Positions 7,671-17,182 of a stretch of DNA of 64,000 nucleotides are shown here, in pieces. Source of the stretch: Pseudooceanicola batsensis HTCC2597 (GTDB lineage: Bacteria > Pseudomonadota > Alphaproteobacteria > Rhodobacterales > Rhodobacteraceae); NCBI RefSeq assembly GCF_000152725.1, contig NZ_CH724131.1, positions 1,537,856 to 1,601,855 on the forward strand, given 5' to 3'. The translations under genes and the position numbers were made by a program. Below the pieces are notes generated by a model that saw only the letters and a list, made by a program, of their open reading frames with translations, ran no database searches and had not been told where the DNA came from. Position 1 is the first letter of the stretch; every line of letters starts with the position of its first letter.

Positions 7671-10430
7671 ATGCTCGACGATCTTCCCCTGCCCGACGAC
7701 CTCATCGCACCGGCCACCGAAATCCTCGATCCCCGGGCCCTGCAGACGGCGATCGACGGGGCCCGCGACAGTCACCCGGACGACAAGGCCTTTCGCCAGG
7801 CCGCGATCGCCCTGCTGCTCGAGGCGCAGGACCGCGCCCGCGACCGGATCGCCCGCGCCTTCGCCGACAAGCCGCGCGATGCCGCCGCCACCACGCGGGC
7901 CTATTGCTGGATGACCGACTGTCTGGTGACCGCCTCGCTGCACCTTGCGCGCACGCATCTGATCCCGCCGGGGGCCAGCCCGGGGCGTTTCGCGCTCTGC
8001 GCCGTCGGGGGCTACGGCCGGGGCGAGATGGCGCCGCATTCCGACGTCGATCTGCTGTTCCTCGCCAAGTCCAAGATCTCGGCCGATCTCGAGACCCTGA
8101 TCGAAAACGTGCTCTACATCCTGTGGGATCTCCGCCTCAAGGTCGGTCATTCCAGCCGCACGATCCGCGATTGCCTGAAACTGGGCGGCGAGGATTACAC
8201 CATCCGCACCGCCTTGCTGGAGAGCCGCCACCTCACAGGCGACAGGGCGCTGCACGACGAACTGAGCCACCGGCTCTGGGACGACCTGTTCCGCGGCACG
8301 GAACGCGATTTCGTCGCGGCCAAGCTGCAGGAACGCCAGGACCGGCACACCAAGCAGGGCGGCCAGCGCTACATGGTCGAACCGAACGTCAAGGAGGGCA
8401 AGGGGGGGCTGCGCGACCTGCAGTCGCTCTACTGGATCGCGAAATACGTCCACGGCGTCTCGAACACCTCGCAGCTGGTCGAACTGGGCGTCTTCGAGCC
8501 CGAGGAATACCAGAGTTTCCGCAAGGCCGAGGATTTCCTCTGGGCCGTGCGCTGCCATCTGCACCTGATCGCCGACCGCCCGATGGATCAGCTGACCTTC
8601 GACATGCAGGTCGCCGTCGCCGAGGCCATGGGATACCGCGACCGCGCCGGGCGGCGCGCCGTCGAGGTCTTCATGCAGGAGTATTTCCGCCACGCCACCA
8701 TCGTGGGCGAGGTCACGCGCATCTTCCTGACCAAGATGGAGGCCGCCCACGTCAAGAGCGAACCGCTGCTCGACCGCGTCTTCCGCCGCAGGCCGACGGT
8801 TTCCAGGGGCTACGCGGTCGTCAACAACCGGCTGGCGGTGGCGGACGAGGAGGCGTTTCTCGCCGACAAGCTGAACATCCTGCGGCTCTTCGACGAGGGG
8901 CTGCGCACCGGGATGCTGATCCACCCCGACGCGATGCGGATGGTCACCGCCAATCTCGACCGGATCGACGAGGGGATGCGCAACGATCCCGAGGCGGCCA
9001 AGATCTTCATGGGCACGCTGCTGAACCACGGCAACCCCGAGCGCGCCCTGCGCCGGATGAACGAGCTGGGCGTGCTGGCGGCCTTCATCCCCGAATTCGA
9101 GCCGATCGTCGCGATGATGCAGTTCAACATGTATCATCACTACACGGTGGACGAACACACGATCCAGTGCCTGCGCCACCTCGCGCTGATCGAACATGGC
9201 GACCTGAAAGAGGAACTGCCCGTCGCCTCGACGATCCTCAAGGAAGGGGTGAACCGCAAGGTGCTCTACGTCGCGCTGATGCTGCACGATATCGGCAAGG
9301 GGCGGGACGAGGATCACTCCATCGTCGGCGCCCGCATCGCCCGCACCGTCGCCCCGCGCCTCGGGTTGAAACCGGCGGAGAGCGAGACCGTTGAATGGCT
9401 GGTGCGCTATCACCTGCTCATGTCCGACATGGCCCAGAAACGCGACATCGCCGATCCCCGTACGGTCCGCGATTTTGCCAAGGCGGTGCGCACGCGCGAA
9501 CGGCTCGACCTGCTGTGCGTGCTGACGGTCTGCGATATCCGGGGCGTCGGCCCCGGCGTCTGGAACAACTGGAAGGCCGCGCTGCTCCGCGCGCTCTACC
9601 GCCAGACCCGGAAGGCGCTGGAAACCGGGCTCGAGGACCTCAACCGCCAGTACCGCGGACAGGAGGCCAAGCGCGCGCTGCGCGCCGCCCTGCCCGACTG
9701 GTCCAAGACCGACCTCGACCGCGAGATCCGGCGGCATTACCCCACCTACTGGCAGGGCCTGCACGTCACGGCGCACAAGGTCCTGGCCGAGATGCTGCGC
9801 GACCTGCCCGAGGCCGAGATCCGCATGGACCTGCACCCCGACGAGGACCGCGACGCGACCCGTGCGCTCTTTGCGATGGAGGACCATCCCGGCATCTTCT
9901 CGCGCCTCGCCGGGGCGCTGGCGCTGGTCGGGGCCAACGTGGTCGACGCCCGGACATTCACCTCCAAGGACGGCTATGCCACCGCCGCCTTCTGGATCCA
10001 GGACGCCGACGGCCACCCCTATGAATCCGCCCGCATCCCGCGCCTGCGCCAGATGATCCTGAAGACCCTCAAGGGCGAGGTCGTCCCGCGCGAGGCGATG
10101 AAGTCCCGCGACAAGATCAAGAAGCGCGAACGCGCCTTCCGGGTGAGCACCGCGATCAGCTTCGACAACGAGGGGTCCGAGATCTTCACCATCATCGAGG
10201 TCGACACCCGCGACAGGCCCGCCCTGCTCTTCGACCTGACCCGCACGCTGGCCGCCGCCAATGTGCAGATCTCGAGCGCGGTGATCGCCACCTACGGGGA
10301 ACAGGTGGTCGACACCTTCTACGTCAAGGACATGTTCGGCCTGAAACTCTACAGCGAAACCAAGCAGAAGGCGTTGGAGGCCAAGCTGCGCGAGGCGATT
10401 TCGGAAGGTCAGGAAAGGGCCCGGTCTTGA
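7671..10430 (+). CDS. glnD: [protein-PII] uridylyltransferase / uridylyl-removing enzyme
   Basis: 919-residue sensor of glutamine that uridylylates and deuridylylates PII proteins, controlling nitrogen assimilation. Domain order: nucleotidyltransferase with GGYGRGEMAPHSDVDLLF near 113-130; the central helical domain with EPNVKEGKGGLRD; an HD hydrolase domain with LMLHDIGKGRDEDHS near residue 540; then two C-terminal ACT domains (around 730-800 and 840-915) that bind glutamine. Length and order match alphaproteobacterial GlnD. The stop overlaps the TTG start of murJ (TTGA at 10427-10430). Confidence 0.97.
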   Translation: MLDDLPLPDDLIAPATEILDPRALQTAIDGARDSHPDDKAFRQAAIALLLEAQDRARDRIARAFADKPRDAAATTRAYCWMTDCLVTASLHLARTHLIPPGASPGRFALCAVGGYGRGEMAPHSDVDLLFLAKSKISADLETLIENVLYILWDLRLKVGHSSRTIRDCLKLGGEDYTIRTALLESRHLTGDRALHDELSHRLWDDLFRGTERDFVAAKLQERQDRHTKQGGQRYMVEPNVKEGKGGLRDLQSLYWIAKYVHGVSNTSQLVELGVFEPEEYQSFRKAEDFLWAVRCHLHLIADRPMDQLTFDMQVAVAEAMGYRDRAGRRAVEVFMQEYFRHATIVGEVTRIFLTKMEAAHVKSEPLLDRVFRRRPTVSRGYAVVNNRLAVADEEAFLADKLNILRLFDEGLRTGMLIHPDAMRMVTANLDRIDEGMRNDPEAAKIFMGTLLNHGNPERALRRMNELGVLAAFIPEFEPIVAMMQFNMYHHYTVDEHTIQCLRHLALIEHGDLKEELPVASTILKEGVNRKVLYVALMLHDIGKGRDEDHSIVGARIARTVAPRLGLKPAESETVEWLVRYHLLMSDMAQKRDIADPRTVRDFAKAVRTRERLDLLCVLTVCDIRGVGPGVWNNWKAALLRALYRQTRKALETGLEDLNRQYRGQEAKRALRAALPDWSKTDLDREIRRHYPTYWQGLHVTAHKVLAEMLRDLPEAEIRMDLHPDEDRDATRALFAMEDHPGIFSRLAGALALVGANVVDARTFTSKDGYATAAFWIQDADGHPYESARIPRLRQMILKTLKGEVVPREAMKSRDKIKKRERAFRVSTAISFDNEGSEIFTIIEVDTRDRPALLFDLTRTLAAANVQISSAVIATYGEQVVDTFYVKDMFGLKLYSETKQKALEAKLREAISEGQERARS

Positions 10431-11962
10431 AGCCCATCCGGCTGATCCGGGGCTTTCTGACCGTCGGCGTCTGGACCCTCGCCAGCCGCATCCTGGGCTT
10501 CGTCCGCGACATCGTCTTCGCCGCCTACCTGGGCGCCGGGCCCATGGCCGAGGCCTTTGTCGTGGCCTTCTCCCTGCCCAACATGTTCCGCCGCTTCTTT
10601 GCCGAAGGCGCCTTCAACATGGCCTTCGTGCCGCAGTTCTCGAAACGGGTCGAGGCCGGAGAGGACGCGCGCAGCTTTGCCGAACAGGCCATGTCGCTGT
10701 TGGCGACGGCACTGGTCCTGCTGTCGGTGCTGGCCACGATCTTCATGCCGGCGCTGGTGATGGCCATGGCCTCGGGATTTGCCGGCGACGAACGGTTCGA
10801 TCTGGCCGTCGATTACGGCCGCATCGCATTTCCCTATATCTTCTTCATCTCGCTCGCCGCGCTCTTTTCCGGTGTGCTCAACGCCACCGGCCGGTTCGCG
10901 GCGGCCGCCGCCGCGCCGGTGCTGCTGAACATCATTCTCGTCGCGGCGATGGTCATCGGTGCCCGCAGCGGGATCGAGATCGGCCGCGCGCTGGTCTGGG
11001 GCGTGCCACTGGCCGGGATCGCCCAGCTCGCGCTGGTCTGGTACGCGGCGGCGCAGGCGGGGTTCGCCCTGCGCATCCGCCGCCCCCGCCTGACACCCGA
11101 GATGAAACGCCTGGCCATACTCGCCGCCCCCGCCGCCCTTGCCGGAGGGGTCGTGCAGGTGAACCTGCTGGTCGGCCGCCAGGTCGCCAGCTTCTTCGAG
11201 GGGTCGATCCAGTACCTCAATCTCGCCGACCGGCTCTATCAGCTGCCCCTCGGCGTCGTGGCCATCGCCATCGGCGTGGTGCTGCTGCCCGACCTCTCGC
11301 GCCGCCTGCGTGCCGGGGACGAGGCGGGCGGCCGCCATGGCTTCAATCGCGCCGCCGAATTCGCGCTGTTCCTCACCCTGCCCTGCGCCGTCGCGCTCGT
11401 CGTGATCCCCGAACCGCTGATCTCGACCCTGTTCCAGCGCGGTGCCTTCACGCCCGAGGACGCGCGGGCCACCGCCCTCGCCGTCGCCGTCTACGGGCTG
11501 GGCCTGCCCGCCTTCGTCCTACAGAAGGTGCTGCAACCGCTGTTCTACGCCCGCGAGGACACCCGCGCGCCCTTCCGCTACGCCCTCGTCGCGATGGGGG
11601 TGAATGCCGTGCTCGCCATCGGCCTCGCGCCCTTCGTCGGCTACATCGCCGCCGCCGTCGCGACCACCACCGCCGGCTGGGCGATGATGGTGCTGCTCTG
11701 GGCCGGGTCCCGCCGCATGGGCGCGGCGGTGGCCCTCGACGACCGCCTGCGGCGGCGCATCTGGCGGATCGTGCTGGCTTCGGCGGGTCTGGGCGTGGCG
11801 CTCTGGCTGGGCGACCGGGCCCTGCAGCCGGTCTTCGCCCTCAGTCGACCGCTAGCCCTGGCGATCCTGGTTCTCGGCGGCAGCGCGGTGTATTTCATCA
11901 TCAGCCATCTCCTCGACGCCTTCCGGTTCTCGGACCTGCGCGGGGCCATGCGCCGCGGATGA
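10427..11962 (+). CDS. murJ: lipid II flippase
   Basis: 511 residues with about 14 hydrophobic segments. The N-terminal MKPIRLIRGFLTVGVWTLAS and the LGFVRDIVFAAYLGAG loop are hallmarks of MurJ (MOP superfamily), which flips the peptidoglycan precursor lipid II across the inner membrane. The start is a TTG that overlaps the glnD stop by one codon shift, with an AGGAAAGG ribosome-binding site about 9 nt upstream, so translation is coupled to glnD. The next in-frame ATG would remove the first membrane segment. Confidence 0.94.
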   Translation: MKPIRLIRGFLTVGVWTLASRILGFVRDIVFAAYLGAGPMAEAFVVAFSLPNMFRRFFAEGAFNMAFVPQFSKRVEAGEDARSFAEQAMSLLATALVLLSVLATIFMPALVMAMASGFAGDERFDLAVDYGRIAFPYIFFISLAALFSGVLNATGRFAAAAAAPVLLNIILVAAMVIGARSGIEIGRALVWGVPLAGIAQLALVWYAAAQAGFALRIRRPRLTPEMKRLAILAAPAALAGGVVQVNLLVGRQVASFFEGSIQYLNLADRLYQLPLGVVAIAIGVVLLPDLSRRLRAGDEAGGRHGFNRAAEFALFLTLPCAVALVVIPEPLISTLFQRGAFTPEDARATALAVAVYGLGLPAFVLQKVLQPLFYAREDTRAPFRYALVAMGVNAVLAIGLAPFVGYIAAAVATTTAGWAMMVLLWAGSRRMGAAVALDDRLRRRIWRIVLASAGLGVALWLGDRALQPVFALSRPLALAILVLGGSAVYFIISHLLDAFRFSDLRGAMRRG

Positions 11963-12035
11963 ACGCAAGATCAGCCGGAACCGGCGCCCCGCGGCCGGTG
12001 TTGCCCCCCCGAGCGCAGATATCCGGATCCCGATC

Positions 12036-13580
12036 ATGACCCCCATGGCCACGAAGCCTGCAGAACCTCCGGCCTCGCAGGCCTCGACGACATTGAAGCC
12101 GCTGATAACGGCCGCCGAGATGTATCCGGCGCTCGAAGAGATGATCCTGCAGGCCAGGACCGAGGTGCTTCTGGCCTTCCGTATCCTCGATGCCCGCACC
12201 GCGCTGCGCAGCAAGGCGGCGCAGGAGGCCGGGCTGACGTCCTGGGCCGATCTGCTGGAAGACGCCGCCGAGCGGGGCGTGAGGGTGCGGCTGCTCCTGT
12301 CCGACTTCGATCCGGTCTTCACGCCCGACCTGCACCGCGAGGCCTGGGGATCGGCCGGGCGATTTGCCGCGCGGCTCAACGCTCATCCCTCGGCCGAACT
12401 TATCTGCGCCCTGCACGACTGCGCACCGGCCCCCATCTGGGAGCGGGTCTTCAGCCCGCAGATCAACGATCGGCTGGCCGAGTTGCGCAGCGCCCCGCAC
12501 GAGTACCTGACGCGGTCGCAGCTGCGCGCGCTGGACGGCCATTACAGGCTCCGGCCCGTCACGCTGCACCAGAAATTCGCCGTCATCGACCGGGAGCGCG
12601 CGGTGATCGGCGGCATCGACATCGACGAACGCCGGTTCGACGACCATGATCACGACCAGCGCCCCGAGGATACCTGGCACGACGTCAGCATGGCGGTCAC
12701 GGGTCCCGTCATCGCCCAGATCGTCCGGCATTTCGCGGATTGCTGGGACCGTTCCCGTGCCGAATGCGGCACCGTGTTTTCCGAAACCGTAACGGACCTT
12801 CCTGATATCCCGGAGGCCGGAGAGACCGATCCTGACGCGCCCGACCTGTTGCGCACCGTCTCGAGCCATCTCGACCAGTTCTTCCGCTTCGGCCCGGTCA
12901 CAGACGTGAAGGAACACGAGACCGCGCATTTCGAAGCCTTCGCGCAGGCAGAACACTCGATCTATATCGAGACCCAGTTCTTCCGCCACATGCCGCTGGC
13001 CCGTGCCCTGGCGCGCCGCGCCGCCGAGGTGCCGGACCTCCAGCTCATCCTCGTGACGCCGACGGAACCGGAACGGGTGATCTTCGGCCGCGACAACGGC
13101 ATGGACGCGCGCCATGCGCAGGCCCTCCAGCTGCGCTGTCTCGCCCATCTGCGCAAGGCCTTCGGCGACCGGATCGCCGTTGTCTCGCCCGTCCAGCCCC
13201 GCCCCGCCCCCGACGGCACGCCGATGCCCCTGGCCGGATCGGCCGTGATCTACCTGCACTCGAAGGTCACGCTGATCGACGAGAGCGTCGGCATCGTCGG
13301 CTCGGCCAATCTGAACGGCCGCTCGCTGCTCTGGGATACCGAGGCCTCGGTGCGCTTCCGCGAGGCCGATGCCATCCGCCACCTCCGCCAGCGCCTGGCG
13401 CGCAAGTGGCTCGGCTCGGCCCCAGGGGACCCCGAGATGGCGGCCACTTGGACATCGGCGGCCCGCGTCGCCGCCGCCGCCCCGCCCGAAGAACGCCGGT
13501 CGATGATCCTGCCCTACCCCGTCAAGCGAAACCGGCGCTTCGCCCGCTACGTGCCGATCCTGCCGGCCGCAATGTTCTGA
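12036..13580 (+). CDS. phospholipase D-like protein
   Basis: 514 residues with both HKD motifs of the phospholipase D superfamily: HQKFAVID starting at residue 178 and HSKVTLID starting at residue 408, each followed by the expected GSANLNGRS-type or GGIDIDERR-type segment. No signal peptide or membrane segment is apparent. The family includes phosphatidylcholine hydrolases, cardiolipin synthases and nucleases; overall architecture resembles eukaryote-like PLD enzymes that act on phospholipids, but substrate is not assignable. There is a 73 bp gap after murJ, and the gene converges with the rhomboid-like gene (10 bp gap). Confidence 0.88.
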   Translation: MTPMATKPAEPPASQASTTLKPLITAAEMYPALEEMILQARTEVLLAFRILDARTALRSKAAQEAGLTSWADLLEDAAERGVRVRLLLSDFDPVFTPDLHREAWGSAGRFAARLNAHPSAELICALHDCAPAPIWERVFSPQINDRLAELRSAPHEYLTRSQLRALDGHYRLRPVTLHQKFAVIDRERAVIGGIDIDERRFDDHDHDQRPEDTWHDVSMAVTGPVIAQIVRHFADCWDRSRAECGTVFSETVTDLPDIPEAGETDPDAPDLLRTVSSHLDQFFRFGPVTDVKEHETAHFEAFAQAEHSIYIETQFFRHMPLARALARRAAEVPDLQLILVTPTEPERVIFGRDNGMDARHAQALQLRCLAHLRKAFGDRIAVVSPVQPRPAPDGTPMPLAGSAVIYLHSKVTLIDESVGIVGSANLNGRSLLWDTEASVRFREADAIRHLRQRLARKWLGSAPGDPEMAATWTSAARVAAAAPPEERRSMILPYPVKRNRRFARYVPILPAAMF

Positions 13581-13590
13581 ACCCGCCCGG

Positions 13591-14280
13591 CTATCCGCGC
13601 CGCTTCAGCCGCTCGACCAGGGCCGTGAACCCGCCGGGCGCCAGCGCCGGCGACACCGCGAAGCCGGTCGCGAACCCGCCGAGATCCGCCGGCCAGTCGC
13701 GCGTGAAGCCGAACAGCACGCCGAAGATCAGCTGCAAAGCCGCCAGCATCGCGATCAGGCGGAAGGCCTGCACCTGCGAAGCCCCCATCGCTCCGAGCCG
13801 CACCCAGAGCAGGTAGGTGAACCCGCCGATCAGCCCGTAGACCGGGGGAAAACCGCCGAACAGCCAATCGGTCTCGCCGCCCACGGCCCACATCGCCAGC
13901 GCGCCGCCGATGGTGCTGGCCACGTAGAGCAGAAAGACGGCAAAGGGCGCCATGATCTCGCCCACGAACTTGCCCAGGGCCAGCAGCATTACCCCGGCGA
14001 TCAGCGCCTGGGTGAACGAGACATGCACGAAGGGATAGGACAGGAACCGGATCAGGAAGTCGGGGCGGAGTTGTCCCGTCTCGGCAAGGTAGGTCGCGAA
14101 CTGCCCCTGAAAGCCGAAATCCATCAGCGCCGCCTGCCGCCAGCCCACGGCCTGCGGCCCGCCGACCAGCCCCCGCGCGCCCAGCTGGAACACGAGTTCG
14201 ACGCCCATGCTGACGACGAAGAGCGCCAGGATCAGCGGCGGGATCGGGTTGAGCGCACGTTCCTCGGAATTGAACGACAT
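13591..14280 (-). CDS. rhomboid-family membrane protein lacking the catalytic dyad
   Basis: 229 residues, start ATG at 14280. Six or so hydrophobic segments are visible. The rhomboid framework is recognisable ([42 protein letters not shown], then VYGLIGGF), but the GxSG active-site motif of TM4 reads G143-F-P-P and the TM6 histidine that normally precedes LGG is D199. Both members of the Ser-His dyad are therefore missing, which would make it an inactive pseudorhomboid. It is divergent from trpS with 93 bp between starts. Confidence 0.82.
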   Translation of the reverse strand: MSFNSEERALNPIPPLILALFVVSMGVELVFQLGARGLVGGPQAVGWRQAALMDFGFQGQFATYLAETGQLRPDFLIRFLSYPFVHVSFTQALIAGVMLLALGKFVGEIMAPFAVFLLYVASTIGGALAMWAVGGETDWLFGGFPPVYGLIGGFTYLLWVRLGAMGASQVQAFRLIAMLAALQLIFGVLFGFTRDWPADLGGFATGFAVSPALAPGGFTALVERLKRRG

Positions 14281-14373
14281 GGGACCTCCGGGACCTGTCC
14301 CGCCGCCTTGACGGGAACCGGGGGCATGGGTAAGCCAGCGCGGCACGGAAATCCAGCCAGAGGTTCGCCCCCG

Positions 14374-15423
14374 ATGACCGACGCCGCCCCCGCGCAAGGC
14401 GCCACGTTCCAGCCCCGCATTTTCTCGGGCATCCAGCCCTCCGGCGGCCTGACCCTGGGCAACTATCTCGGCGCGATCCGCCGCTTCGTCGACATGCAGG
14501 AGGAGAACGCGGACAGAGGGATCGAAACGCTCTACTGCATGGTCGATCAGCACGCGATCACGGTCTGGCAGGATCCGGCCGCGCTGACGCGGAACACCCG
14601 CGAACTGGCCGCCGGGTATATCGCCGCCGGGCTGGATCCGAATAAATCCATTCTTTTCAATCAGTCACAGGTGGCCGCACACGCCCAGCTGGCGTGGATC
14701 TTCAACTGTGTCGCCCGCATGGGCTGGATGCAGCGGATGACCCAGTGGAAGGACAAGGCCGGCAAGAACCAGCAGAACGCCTCTCTCGGGCTATTTGCCT
14801 ATCCCGCGCTCATGGCCGCCGACATCCTGATCTATCACGCCACCCACGTGCCCGTGGGCGAGGATCAGAAACAGCATGTGGAGTTGACCCGCGACATCGC
14901 GATCAAGTTCAACCACGATTTCGGGGTGGATTTCTTCCCCGTCCCCGAGCCGGTGATCGAGGGCGCGGCCACCCGCGTCATGTCGCTGCGGGACGGAGCC
15001 CGCAAGATGTCGAAATCCGATCCCTCGGACATGGCGCGCATCAACATGACCGACGACGCGGACGCCATCGCCTCGAAGATCCGCAAGGCGCGAACCGATC
15101 CCGACGCCCTGCCCTCGGAAGCCGAGGGCCTGGCCGAGCGGCCCGAGGCGCGCAACCTCGTCAACATCTATGCCGCCCTGAGCGACCGGAGCATCGCCGA
15201 GGTTCTGACCGAGGTCGGCGGCAAGCAGTTCTCGGAATTCAAGCCGATGCTTTCGGAGCTCGCAGTCGCGAAACTCGCCCCCATCTCGAGCGAGATGGCC
15301 CGGCTGATGGAGACCCCCGACGAGATCGACGCCATCCTGCGCAACGGCGCCGACCGTGCGCGCACCATCGCCGCGCCGGTCCTGAAGAAGACCTACGAGA
15401 TCGTGGGCATGATCGGCGCCTGA
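14374..15423 (+). CDS. trpS: tryptophan--tRNA ligase
   Basis: 349-residue class I aminoacyl-tRNA synthetase. The HIGH-equivalent lies in [18 protein letters not shown] near residue 20, the tryptophan pocket in [10 protein letters not shown], and the KMSKS loop reads [10 protein letters not shown]. Length fits bacterial TrpRS. The ATG at 14374 is chosen because the family N-terminus (short leader, then FSGIQPSG) aligns there; an upstream in-frame ATG would overlap the spacer without similarity. Confidence 0.97.
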   Translation: MTDAAPAQGATFQPRIFSGIQPSGGLTLGNYLGAIRRFVDMQEENADRGIETLYCMVDQHAITVWQDPAALTRNTRELAAGYIAAGLDPNKSILFNQSQVAAHAQLAWIFNCVARMGWMQRMTQWKDKAGKNQQNASLGLFAYPALMAADILIYHATHVPVGEDQKQHVELTRDIAIKFNHDFGVDFFPVPEPVIEGAATRVMSLRDGARKMSKSDPSDMARINMTDDADAIASKIRKARTDPDALPSEAEGLAERPEARNLVNIYAALSDRSIAEVLTEVGGKQFSEFKPMLSELAVAKLAPISSEMARLMETPDEIDAILRNGADRARTIAAPVLKKTYEIVGMIGA

Positions 15424-15711
15424 TACCGGCGAATCGGCCCCGGCCGAGGATGGTGGTTGAACGGCGCCCCGAGGCGTTTGTTGACGGTTGAGGAACAAAA
15501 ACAGGGGCACTGGCAGGTTTTGGCTTGACTGCGGGGACAATCTTGGCGTGTAACGGTCCCCACCACGTCCACAAAAGCGACATTTCCAAGGCGAAAAGCT
15601 GGCAAGAACCGATATACAGGTTGTGCTGCGGGGGTGGTTCTGTTTACATAAGGTTAAGGTCTGCGTGAACTCATTTTGCAGATCGACCTGGGAAACATGG
15701 GAAATGGGAAT

Positions 15712-16248
15712 ATGCTAGAGAAATTTAAAACCCTGGCGCTGGCAGCGGTTCTCGCCGTTGGTGCGCCCGTGGCTGCTTCGGCCGTCACCTATAATTCGTA
15801 TCTCGCGATCACCGGCGTGGTCAGCAACACGACTGATTTCCAGTCGGGAGACCTTGGCTCCATCGACGTGGACTTCATCGGCGCCGGTGACATCGACAGC
15901 CCCGCGCCGTCCGGTGTCTTCTCGAGCCTTTCCGAAGGCATGGCCGTCACGCTGTACGACATCGACTTCGACGCGGCGACGCCGTTCATGGTGTGGTCTG
16001 TCGGGGGCTACTCGTTCTTCGCAGAAGAGTACTTCAACACGCTGGACTCCGATACGGACTTCTCCGCCACTGGTTACGTGGACACCGGTTCCGCCACAGT
16101 GACCGGCGAACTCTTCTTCTCCACGCAGCCCGGTGGCACGACGGTTTCGTTCTCGTCGACGACCGCAGCCGTTCCGGTCCCCGCAGCGGGTCTCCTGCTT
16201 CTGTCGGGCCTGGGTGGCATCGCGTTCGCACGTCGCCGCAAGTCGTAA
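15712..16248 (+). CDS. VPLPA-CTERM sorting-domain exported protein
   Basis: 178 residues from the ATG at 15712 (an ATG at 15697 is an alternative). The N-terminus is a signal peptide: EKFKTLALAAVLAVGAPVAASA. The mature part is acidic and rich in Ser, Thr, Asp and Gly. The C-terminus is a PEP-CTERM-like sorting signal of VPLPA type: VPVPAAG at 154-160, a hydrophobic helix, and the basic tail RRRKS. Such signals are processed by a dedicated exosortase (XrtD type), which is not in this window. Base composition and codon use are clearly lower in GC than the neighbours. The 288 bp upstream hold no gene and probably its promoter; a strong terminator follows. Confidence 0.82.
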   Translation: MLEKFKTLALAAVLAVGAPVAASAVTYNSYLAITGVVSNTTDFQSGDLGSIDVDFIGAGDIDSPAPSGVFSSLSEGMAVTLYDIDFDAATPFMVWSVGGYSFFAEEYFNTLDSDTDFSATGYVDTGSATVTGELFFSTQPGGTTVSFSSTTAAVPVPAAGLLLLSGLGGIAFARRRKS

Positions 16249-16283
16249 TCCGTTCAACACCGGGTTACCTCGCAAGAGATACG

Positions 16284-16313
16284 AAAGAGCCCCTGATCCA
16301 GGGGCTCTTTTCT
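16284..16313 (+). terminator. strong rho-independent terminator after the VPLPA-CTERM gene
   Basis: A perfect 12 bp stem, AAAGAGCCCCTG (16284-16295) with CAGGGGCTCTTT (16299-16310), closed by the 3 nt loop ATC and followed by a T-rich run. It marks the VPLPA-CTERM gene as a monocistronic unit. Confidence 0.85.
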
Positions 16314-16462
16314 GTTTGTCCGGTCCCGACGCGAAACTTCGGACGATCGCCGCCTGCAGCCCGACCCTTGCCCGCAGGGGTGCACAACTCCCGTGCAGCA
16401 GCGCCGATGGTCAGGCCATGCCGGATCACCTACCTTGGGCGCTCACCAAGGGAACTCCGATC

Positions 16463-16948
16463 ATGACCAACCCCGTTCATCCCGAAGCCCGCATCGGTCA
16501 CGTCCACCTCAAGGTGGCCGATCTCGAACGGGCCATCGCCTTCTACGCCGGCGTGCTCGGCTTCGCGTTGACGCAGAGATATGGCGCGCAGGCGGCCTTC
16601 CTGTCGGCTGGCGGCTATCACCATCACATCGGCCTCAACACCTGGGAGAGCCGGAACGGAACCCCGCCGCCGCCGGGGCACACCGGGCTCTATCACACCG
16701 CCTTTCTCTACCCCGACCGGGCCAGCCTGGGCGATGCCCTGCGCCGCGTGATCGAGGCGGGCATCCCGCTCGACGGCGCCGCCGATCATGGCGTGAGCGA
16801 GGCGATCTACCTGAGGGACCCGGACGGGAACGGCGTCGAACTCTATCGCGACCGTCCCGAGGCGGAATGGCCCCGGGACACCGAGGGCAACCTCGCCATG
16901 ATCAACGACCCGCTCGACCTCGAGGCGCTGCTGGCCGAGGCCGCCTGA
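16463..16948 (+). CDS. VOC (glyoxalase / extradiol-dioxygenase fold) family protein
   Basis: 161 residues. IGHVHLKVADLERAIAFYAGVLGF at the start and the later RDPDGNGVELYRDRPEAEW are the classic repeats of the vicinal oxygen chelate fold, including the metal-binding His near residue 15, His in YHTAFLY and Glu in GVELY. This single-unit type resembles CatE/YwbC-like glyoxalases; the substrate is not predictable. It lies alone between two terminators. Confidence 0.85.
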   Translation: MTNPVHPEARIGHVHLKVADLERAIAFYAGVLGFALTQRYGAQAAFLSAGGYHHHIGLNTWESRNGTPPPPGHTGLYHTAFLYPDRASLGDALRRVIEAGIPLDGAADHGVSEAIYLRDPDGNGVELYRDRPEAEWPRDTEGNLAMINDPLDLEALLAEAA

Positions 16949-16999
16949 TCCGCCGCCGTTGCAAAACCTTTGCGAAATGGTCAGGAGGTTGTCGCATCC

Positions 17000-17062
17000 G
17001 TGAAACACACGTCTCCCAGACTGGACCCGCGGACCATCCCGCCGCGCCCCAGGCCGCGATAG
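17000..17062 (+). CDS. possible short Pro/Arg-rich leader peptide (20 aa)
   Basis: A GTG at 17000 opens a 20-codon frame ending in TAG at 17060-17062, preceded by a consensus AGGAGG at 16983-16988 (11 nt spacing, slightly long). The peptide contains repeated Pro-Arg (ends PRPRPR). It ends 24 nt before a terminator hairpin that itself lies upstream of a branched-chain aminotransferase gene. This is the layout of a leader-peptide/attenuator, but a chance frame cannot be excluded, and the peptide is not rich in branched-chain residues. Confidence 0.25.
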   Translation: MKHTSPRLDPRTIPPRPRPR

Positions 17063-17086
17063 TTCAGCAAGCTTTTCCATGACGCA

Positions 17087-17116
17087 CCCCCGGCTCGCAA
17101 GGCCGGGGGCTTTTCC
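17087..17116 (+). terminator. terminator/attenuator hairpin upstream of the aminotransferase
   Basis: An 8 bp perfect stem, CCCCCGGC (17087-17094) with GCCGGGGG (17102-17109), with a 7 nt loop and CTTTTCC after it. The plus-strand T-run fits termination of a short transcript beginning somewhere after the VOC gene. It lies 67 bp before the aminotransferase ATG, so it could be an attenuator or the end of a small RNA. Confidence 0.6.
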
Positions 17117-17182
17117 GTCCACGCCTTCCCCTTTCCTGTGCCGCCTGTCATACAGAGCCGGCGAAAGGGAGACCGTGACGGC

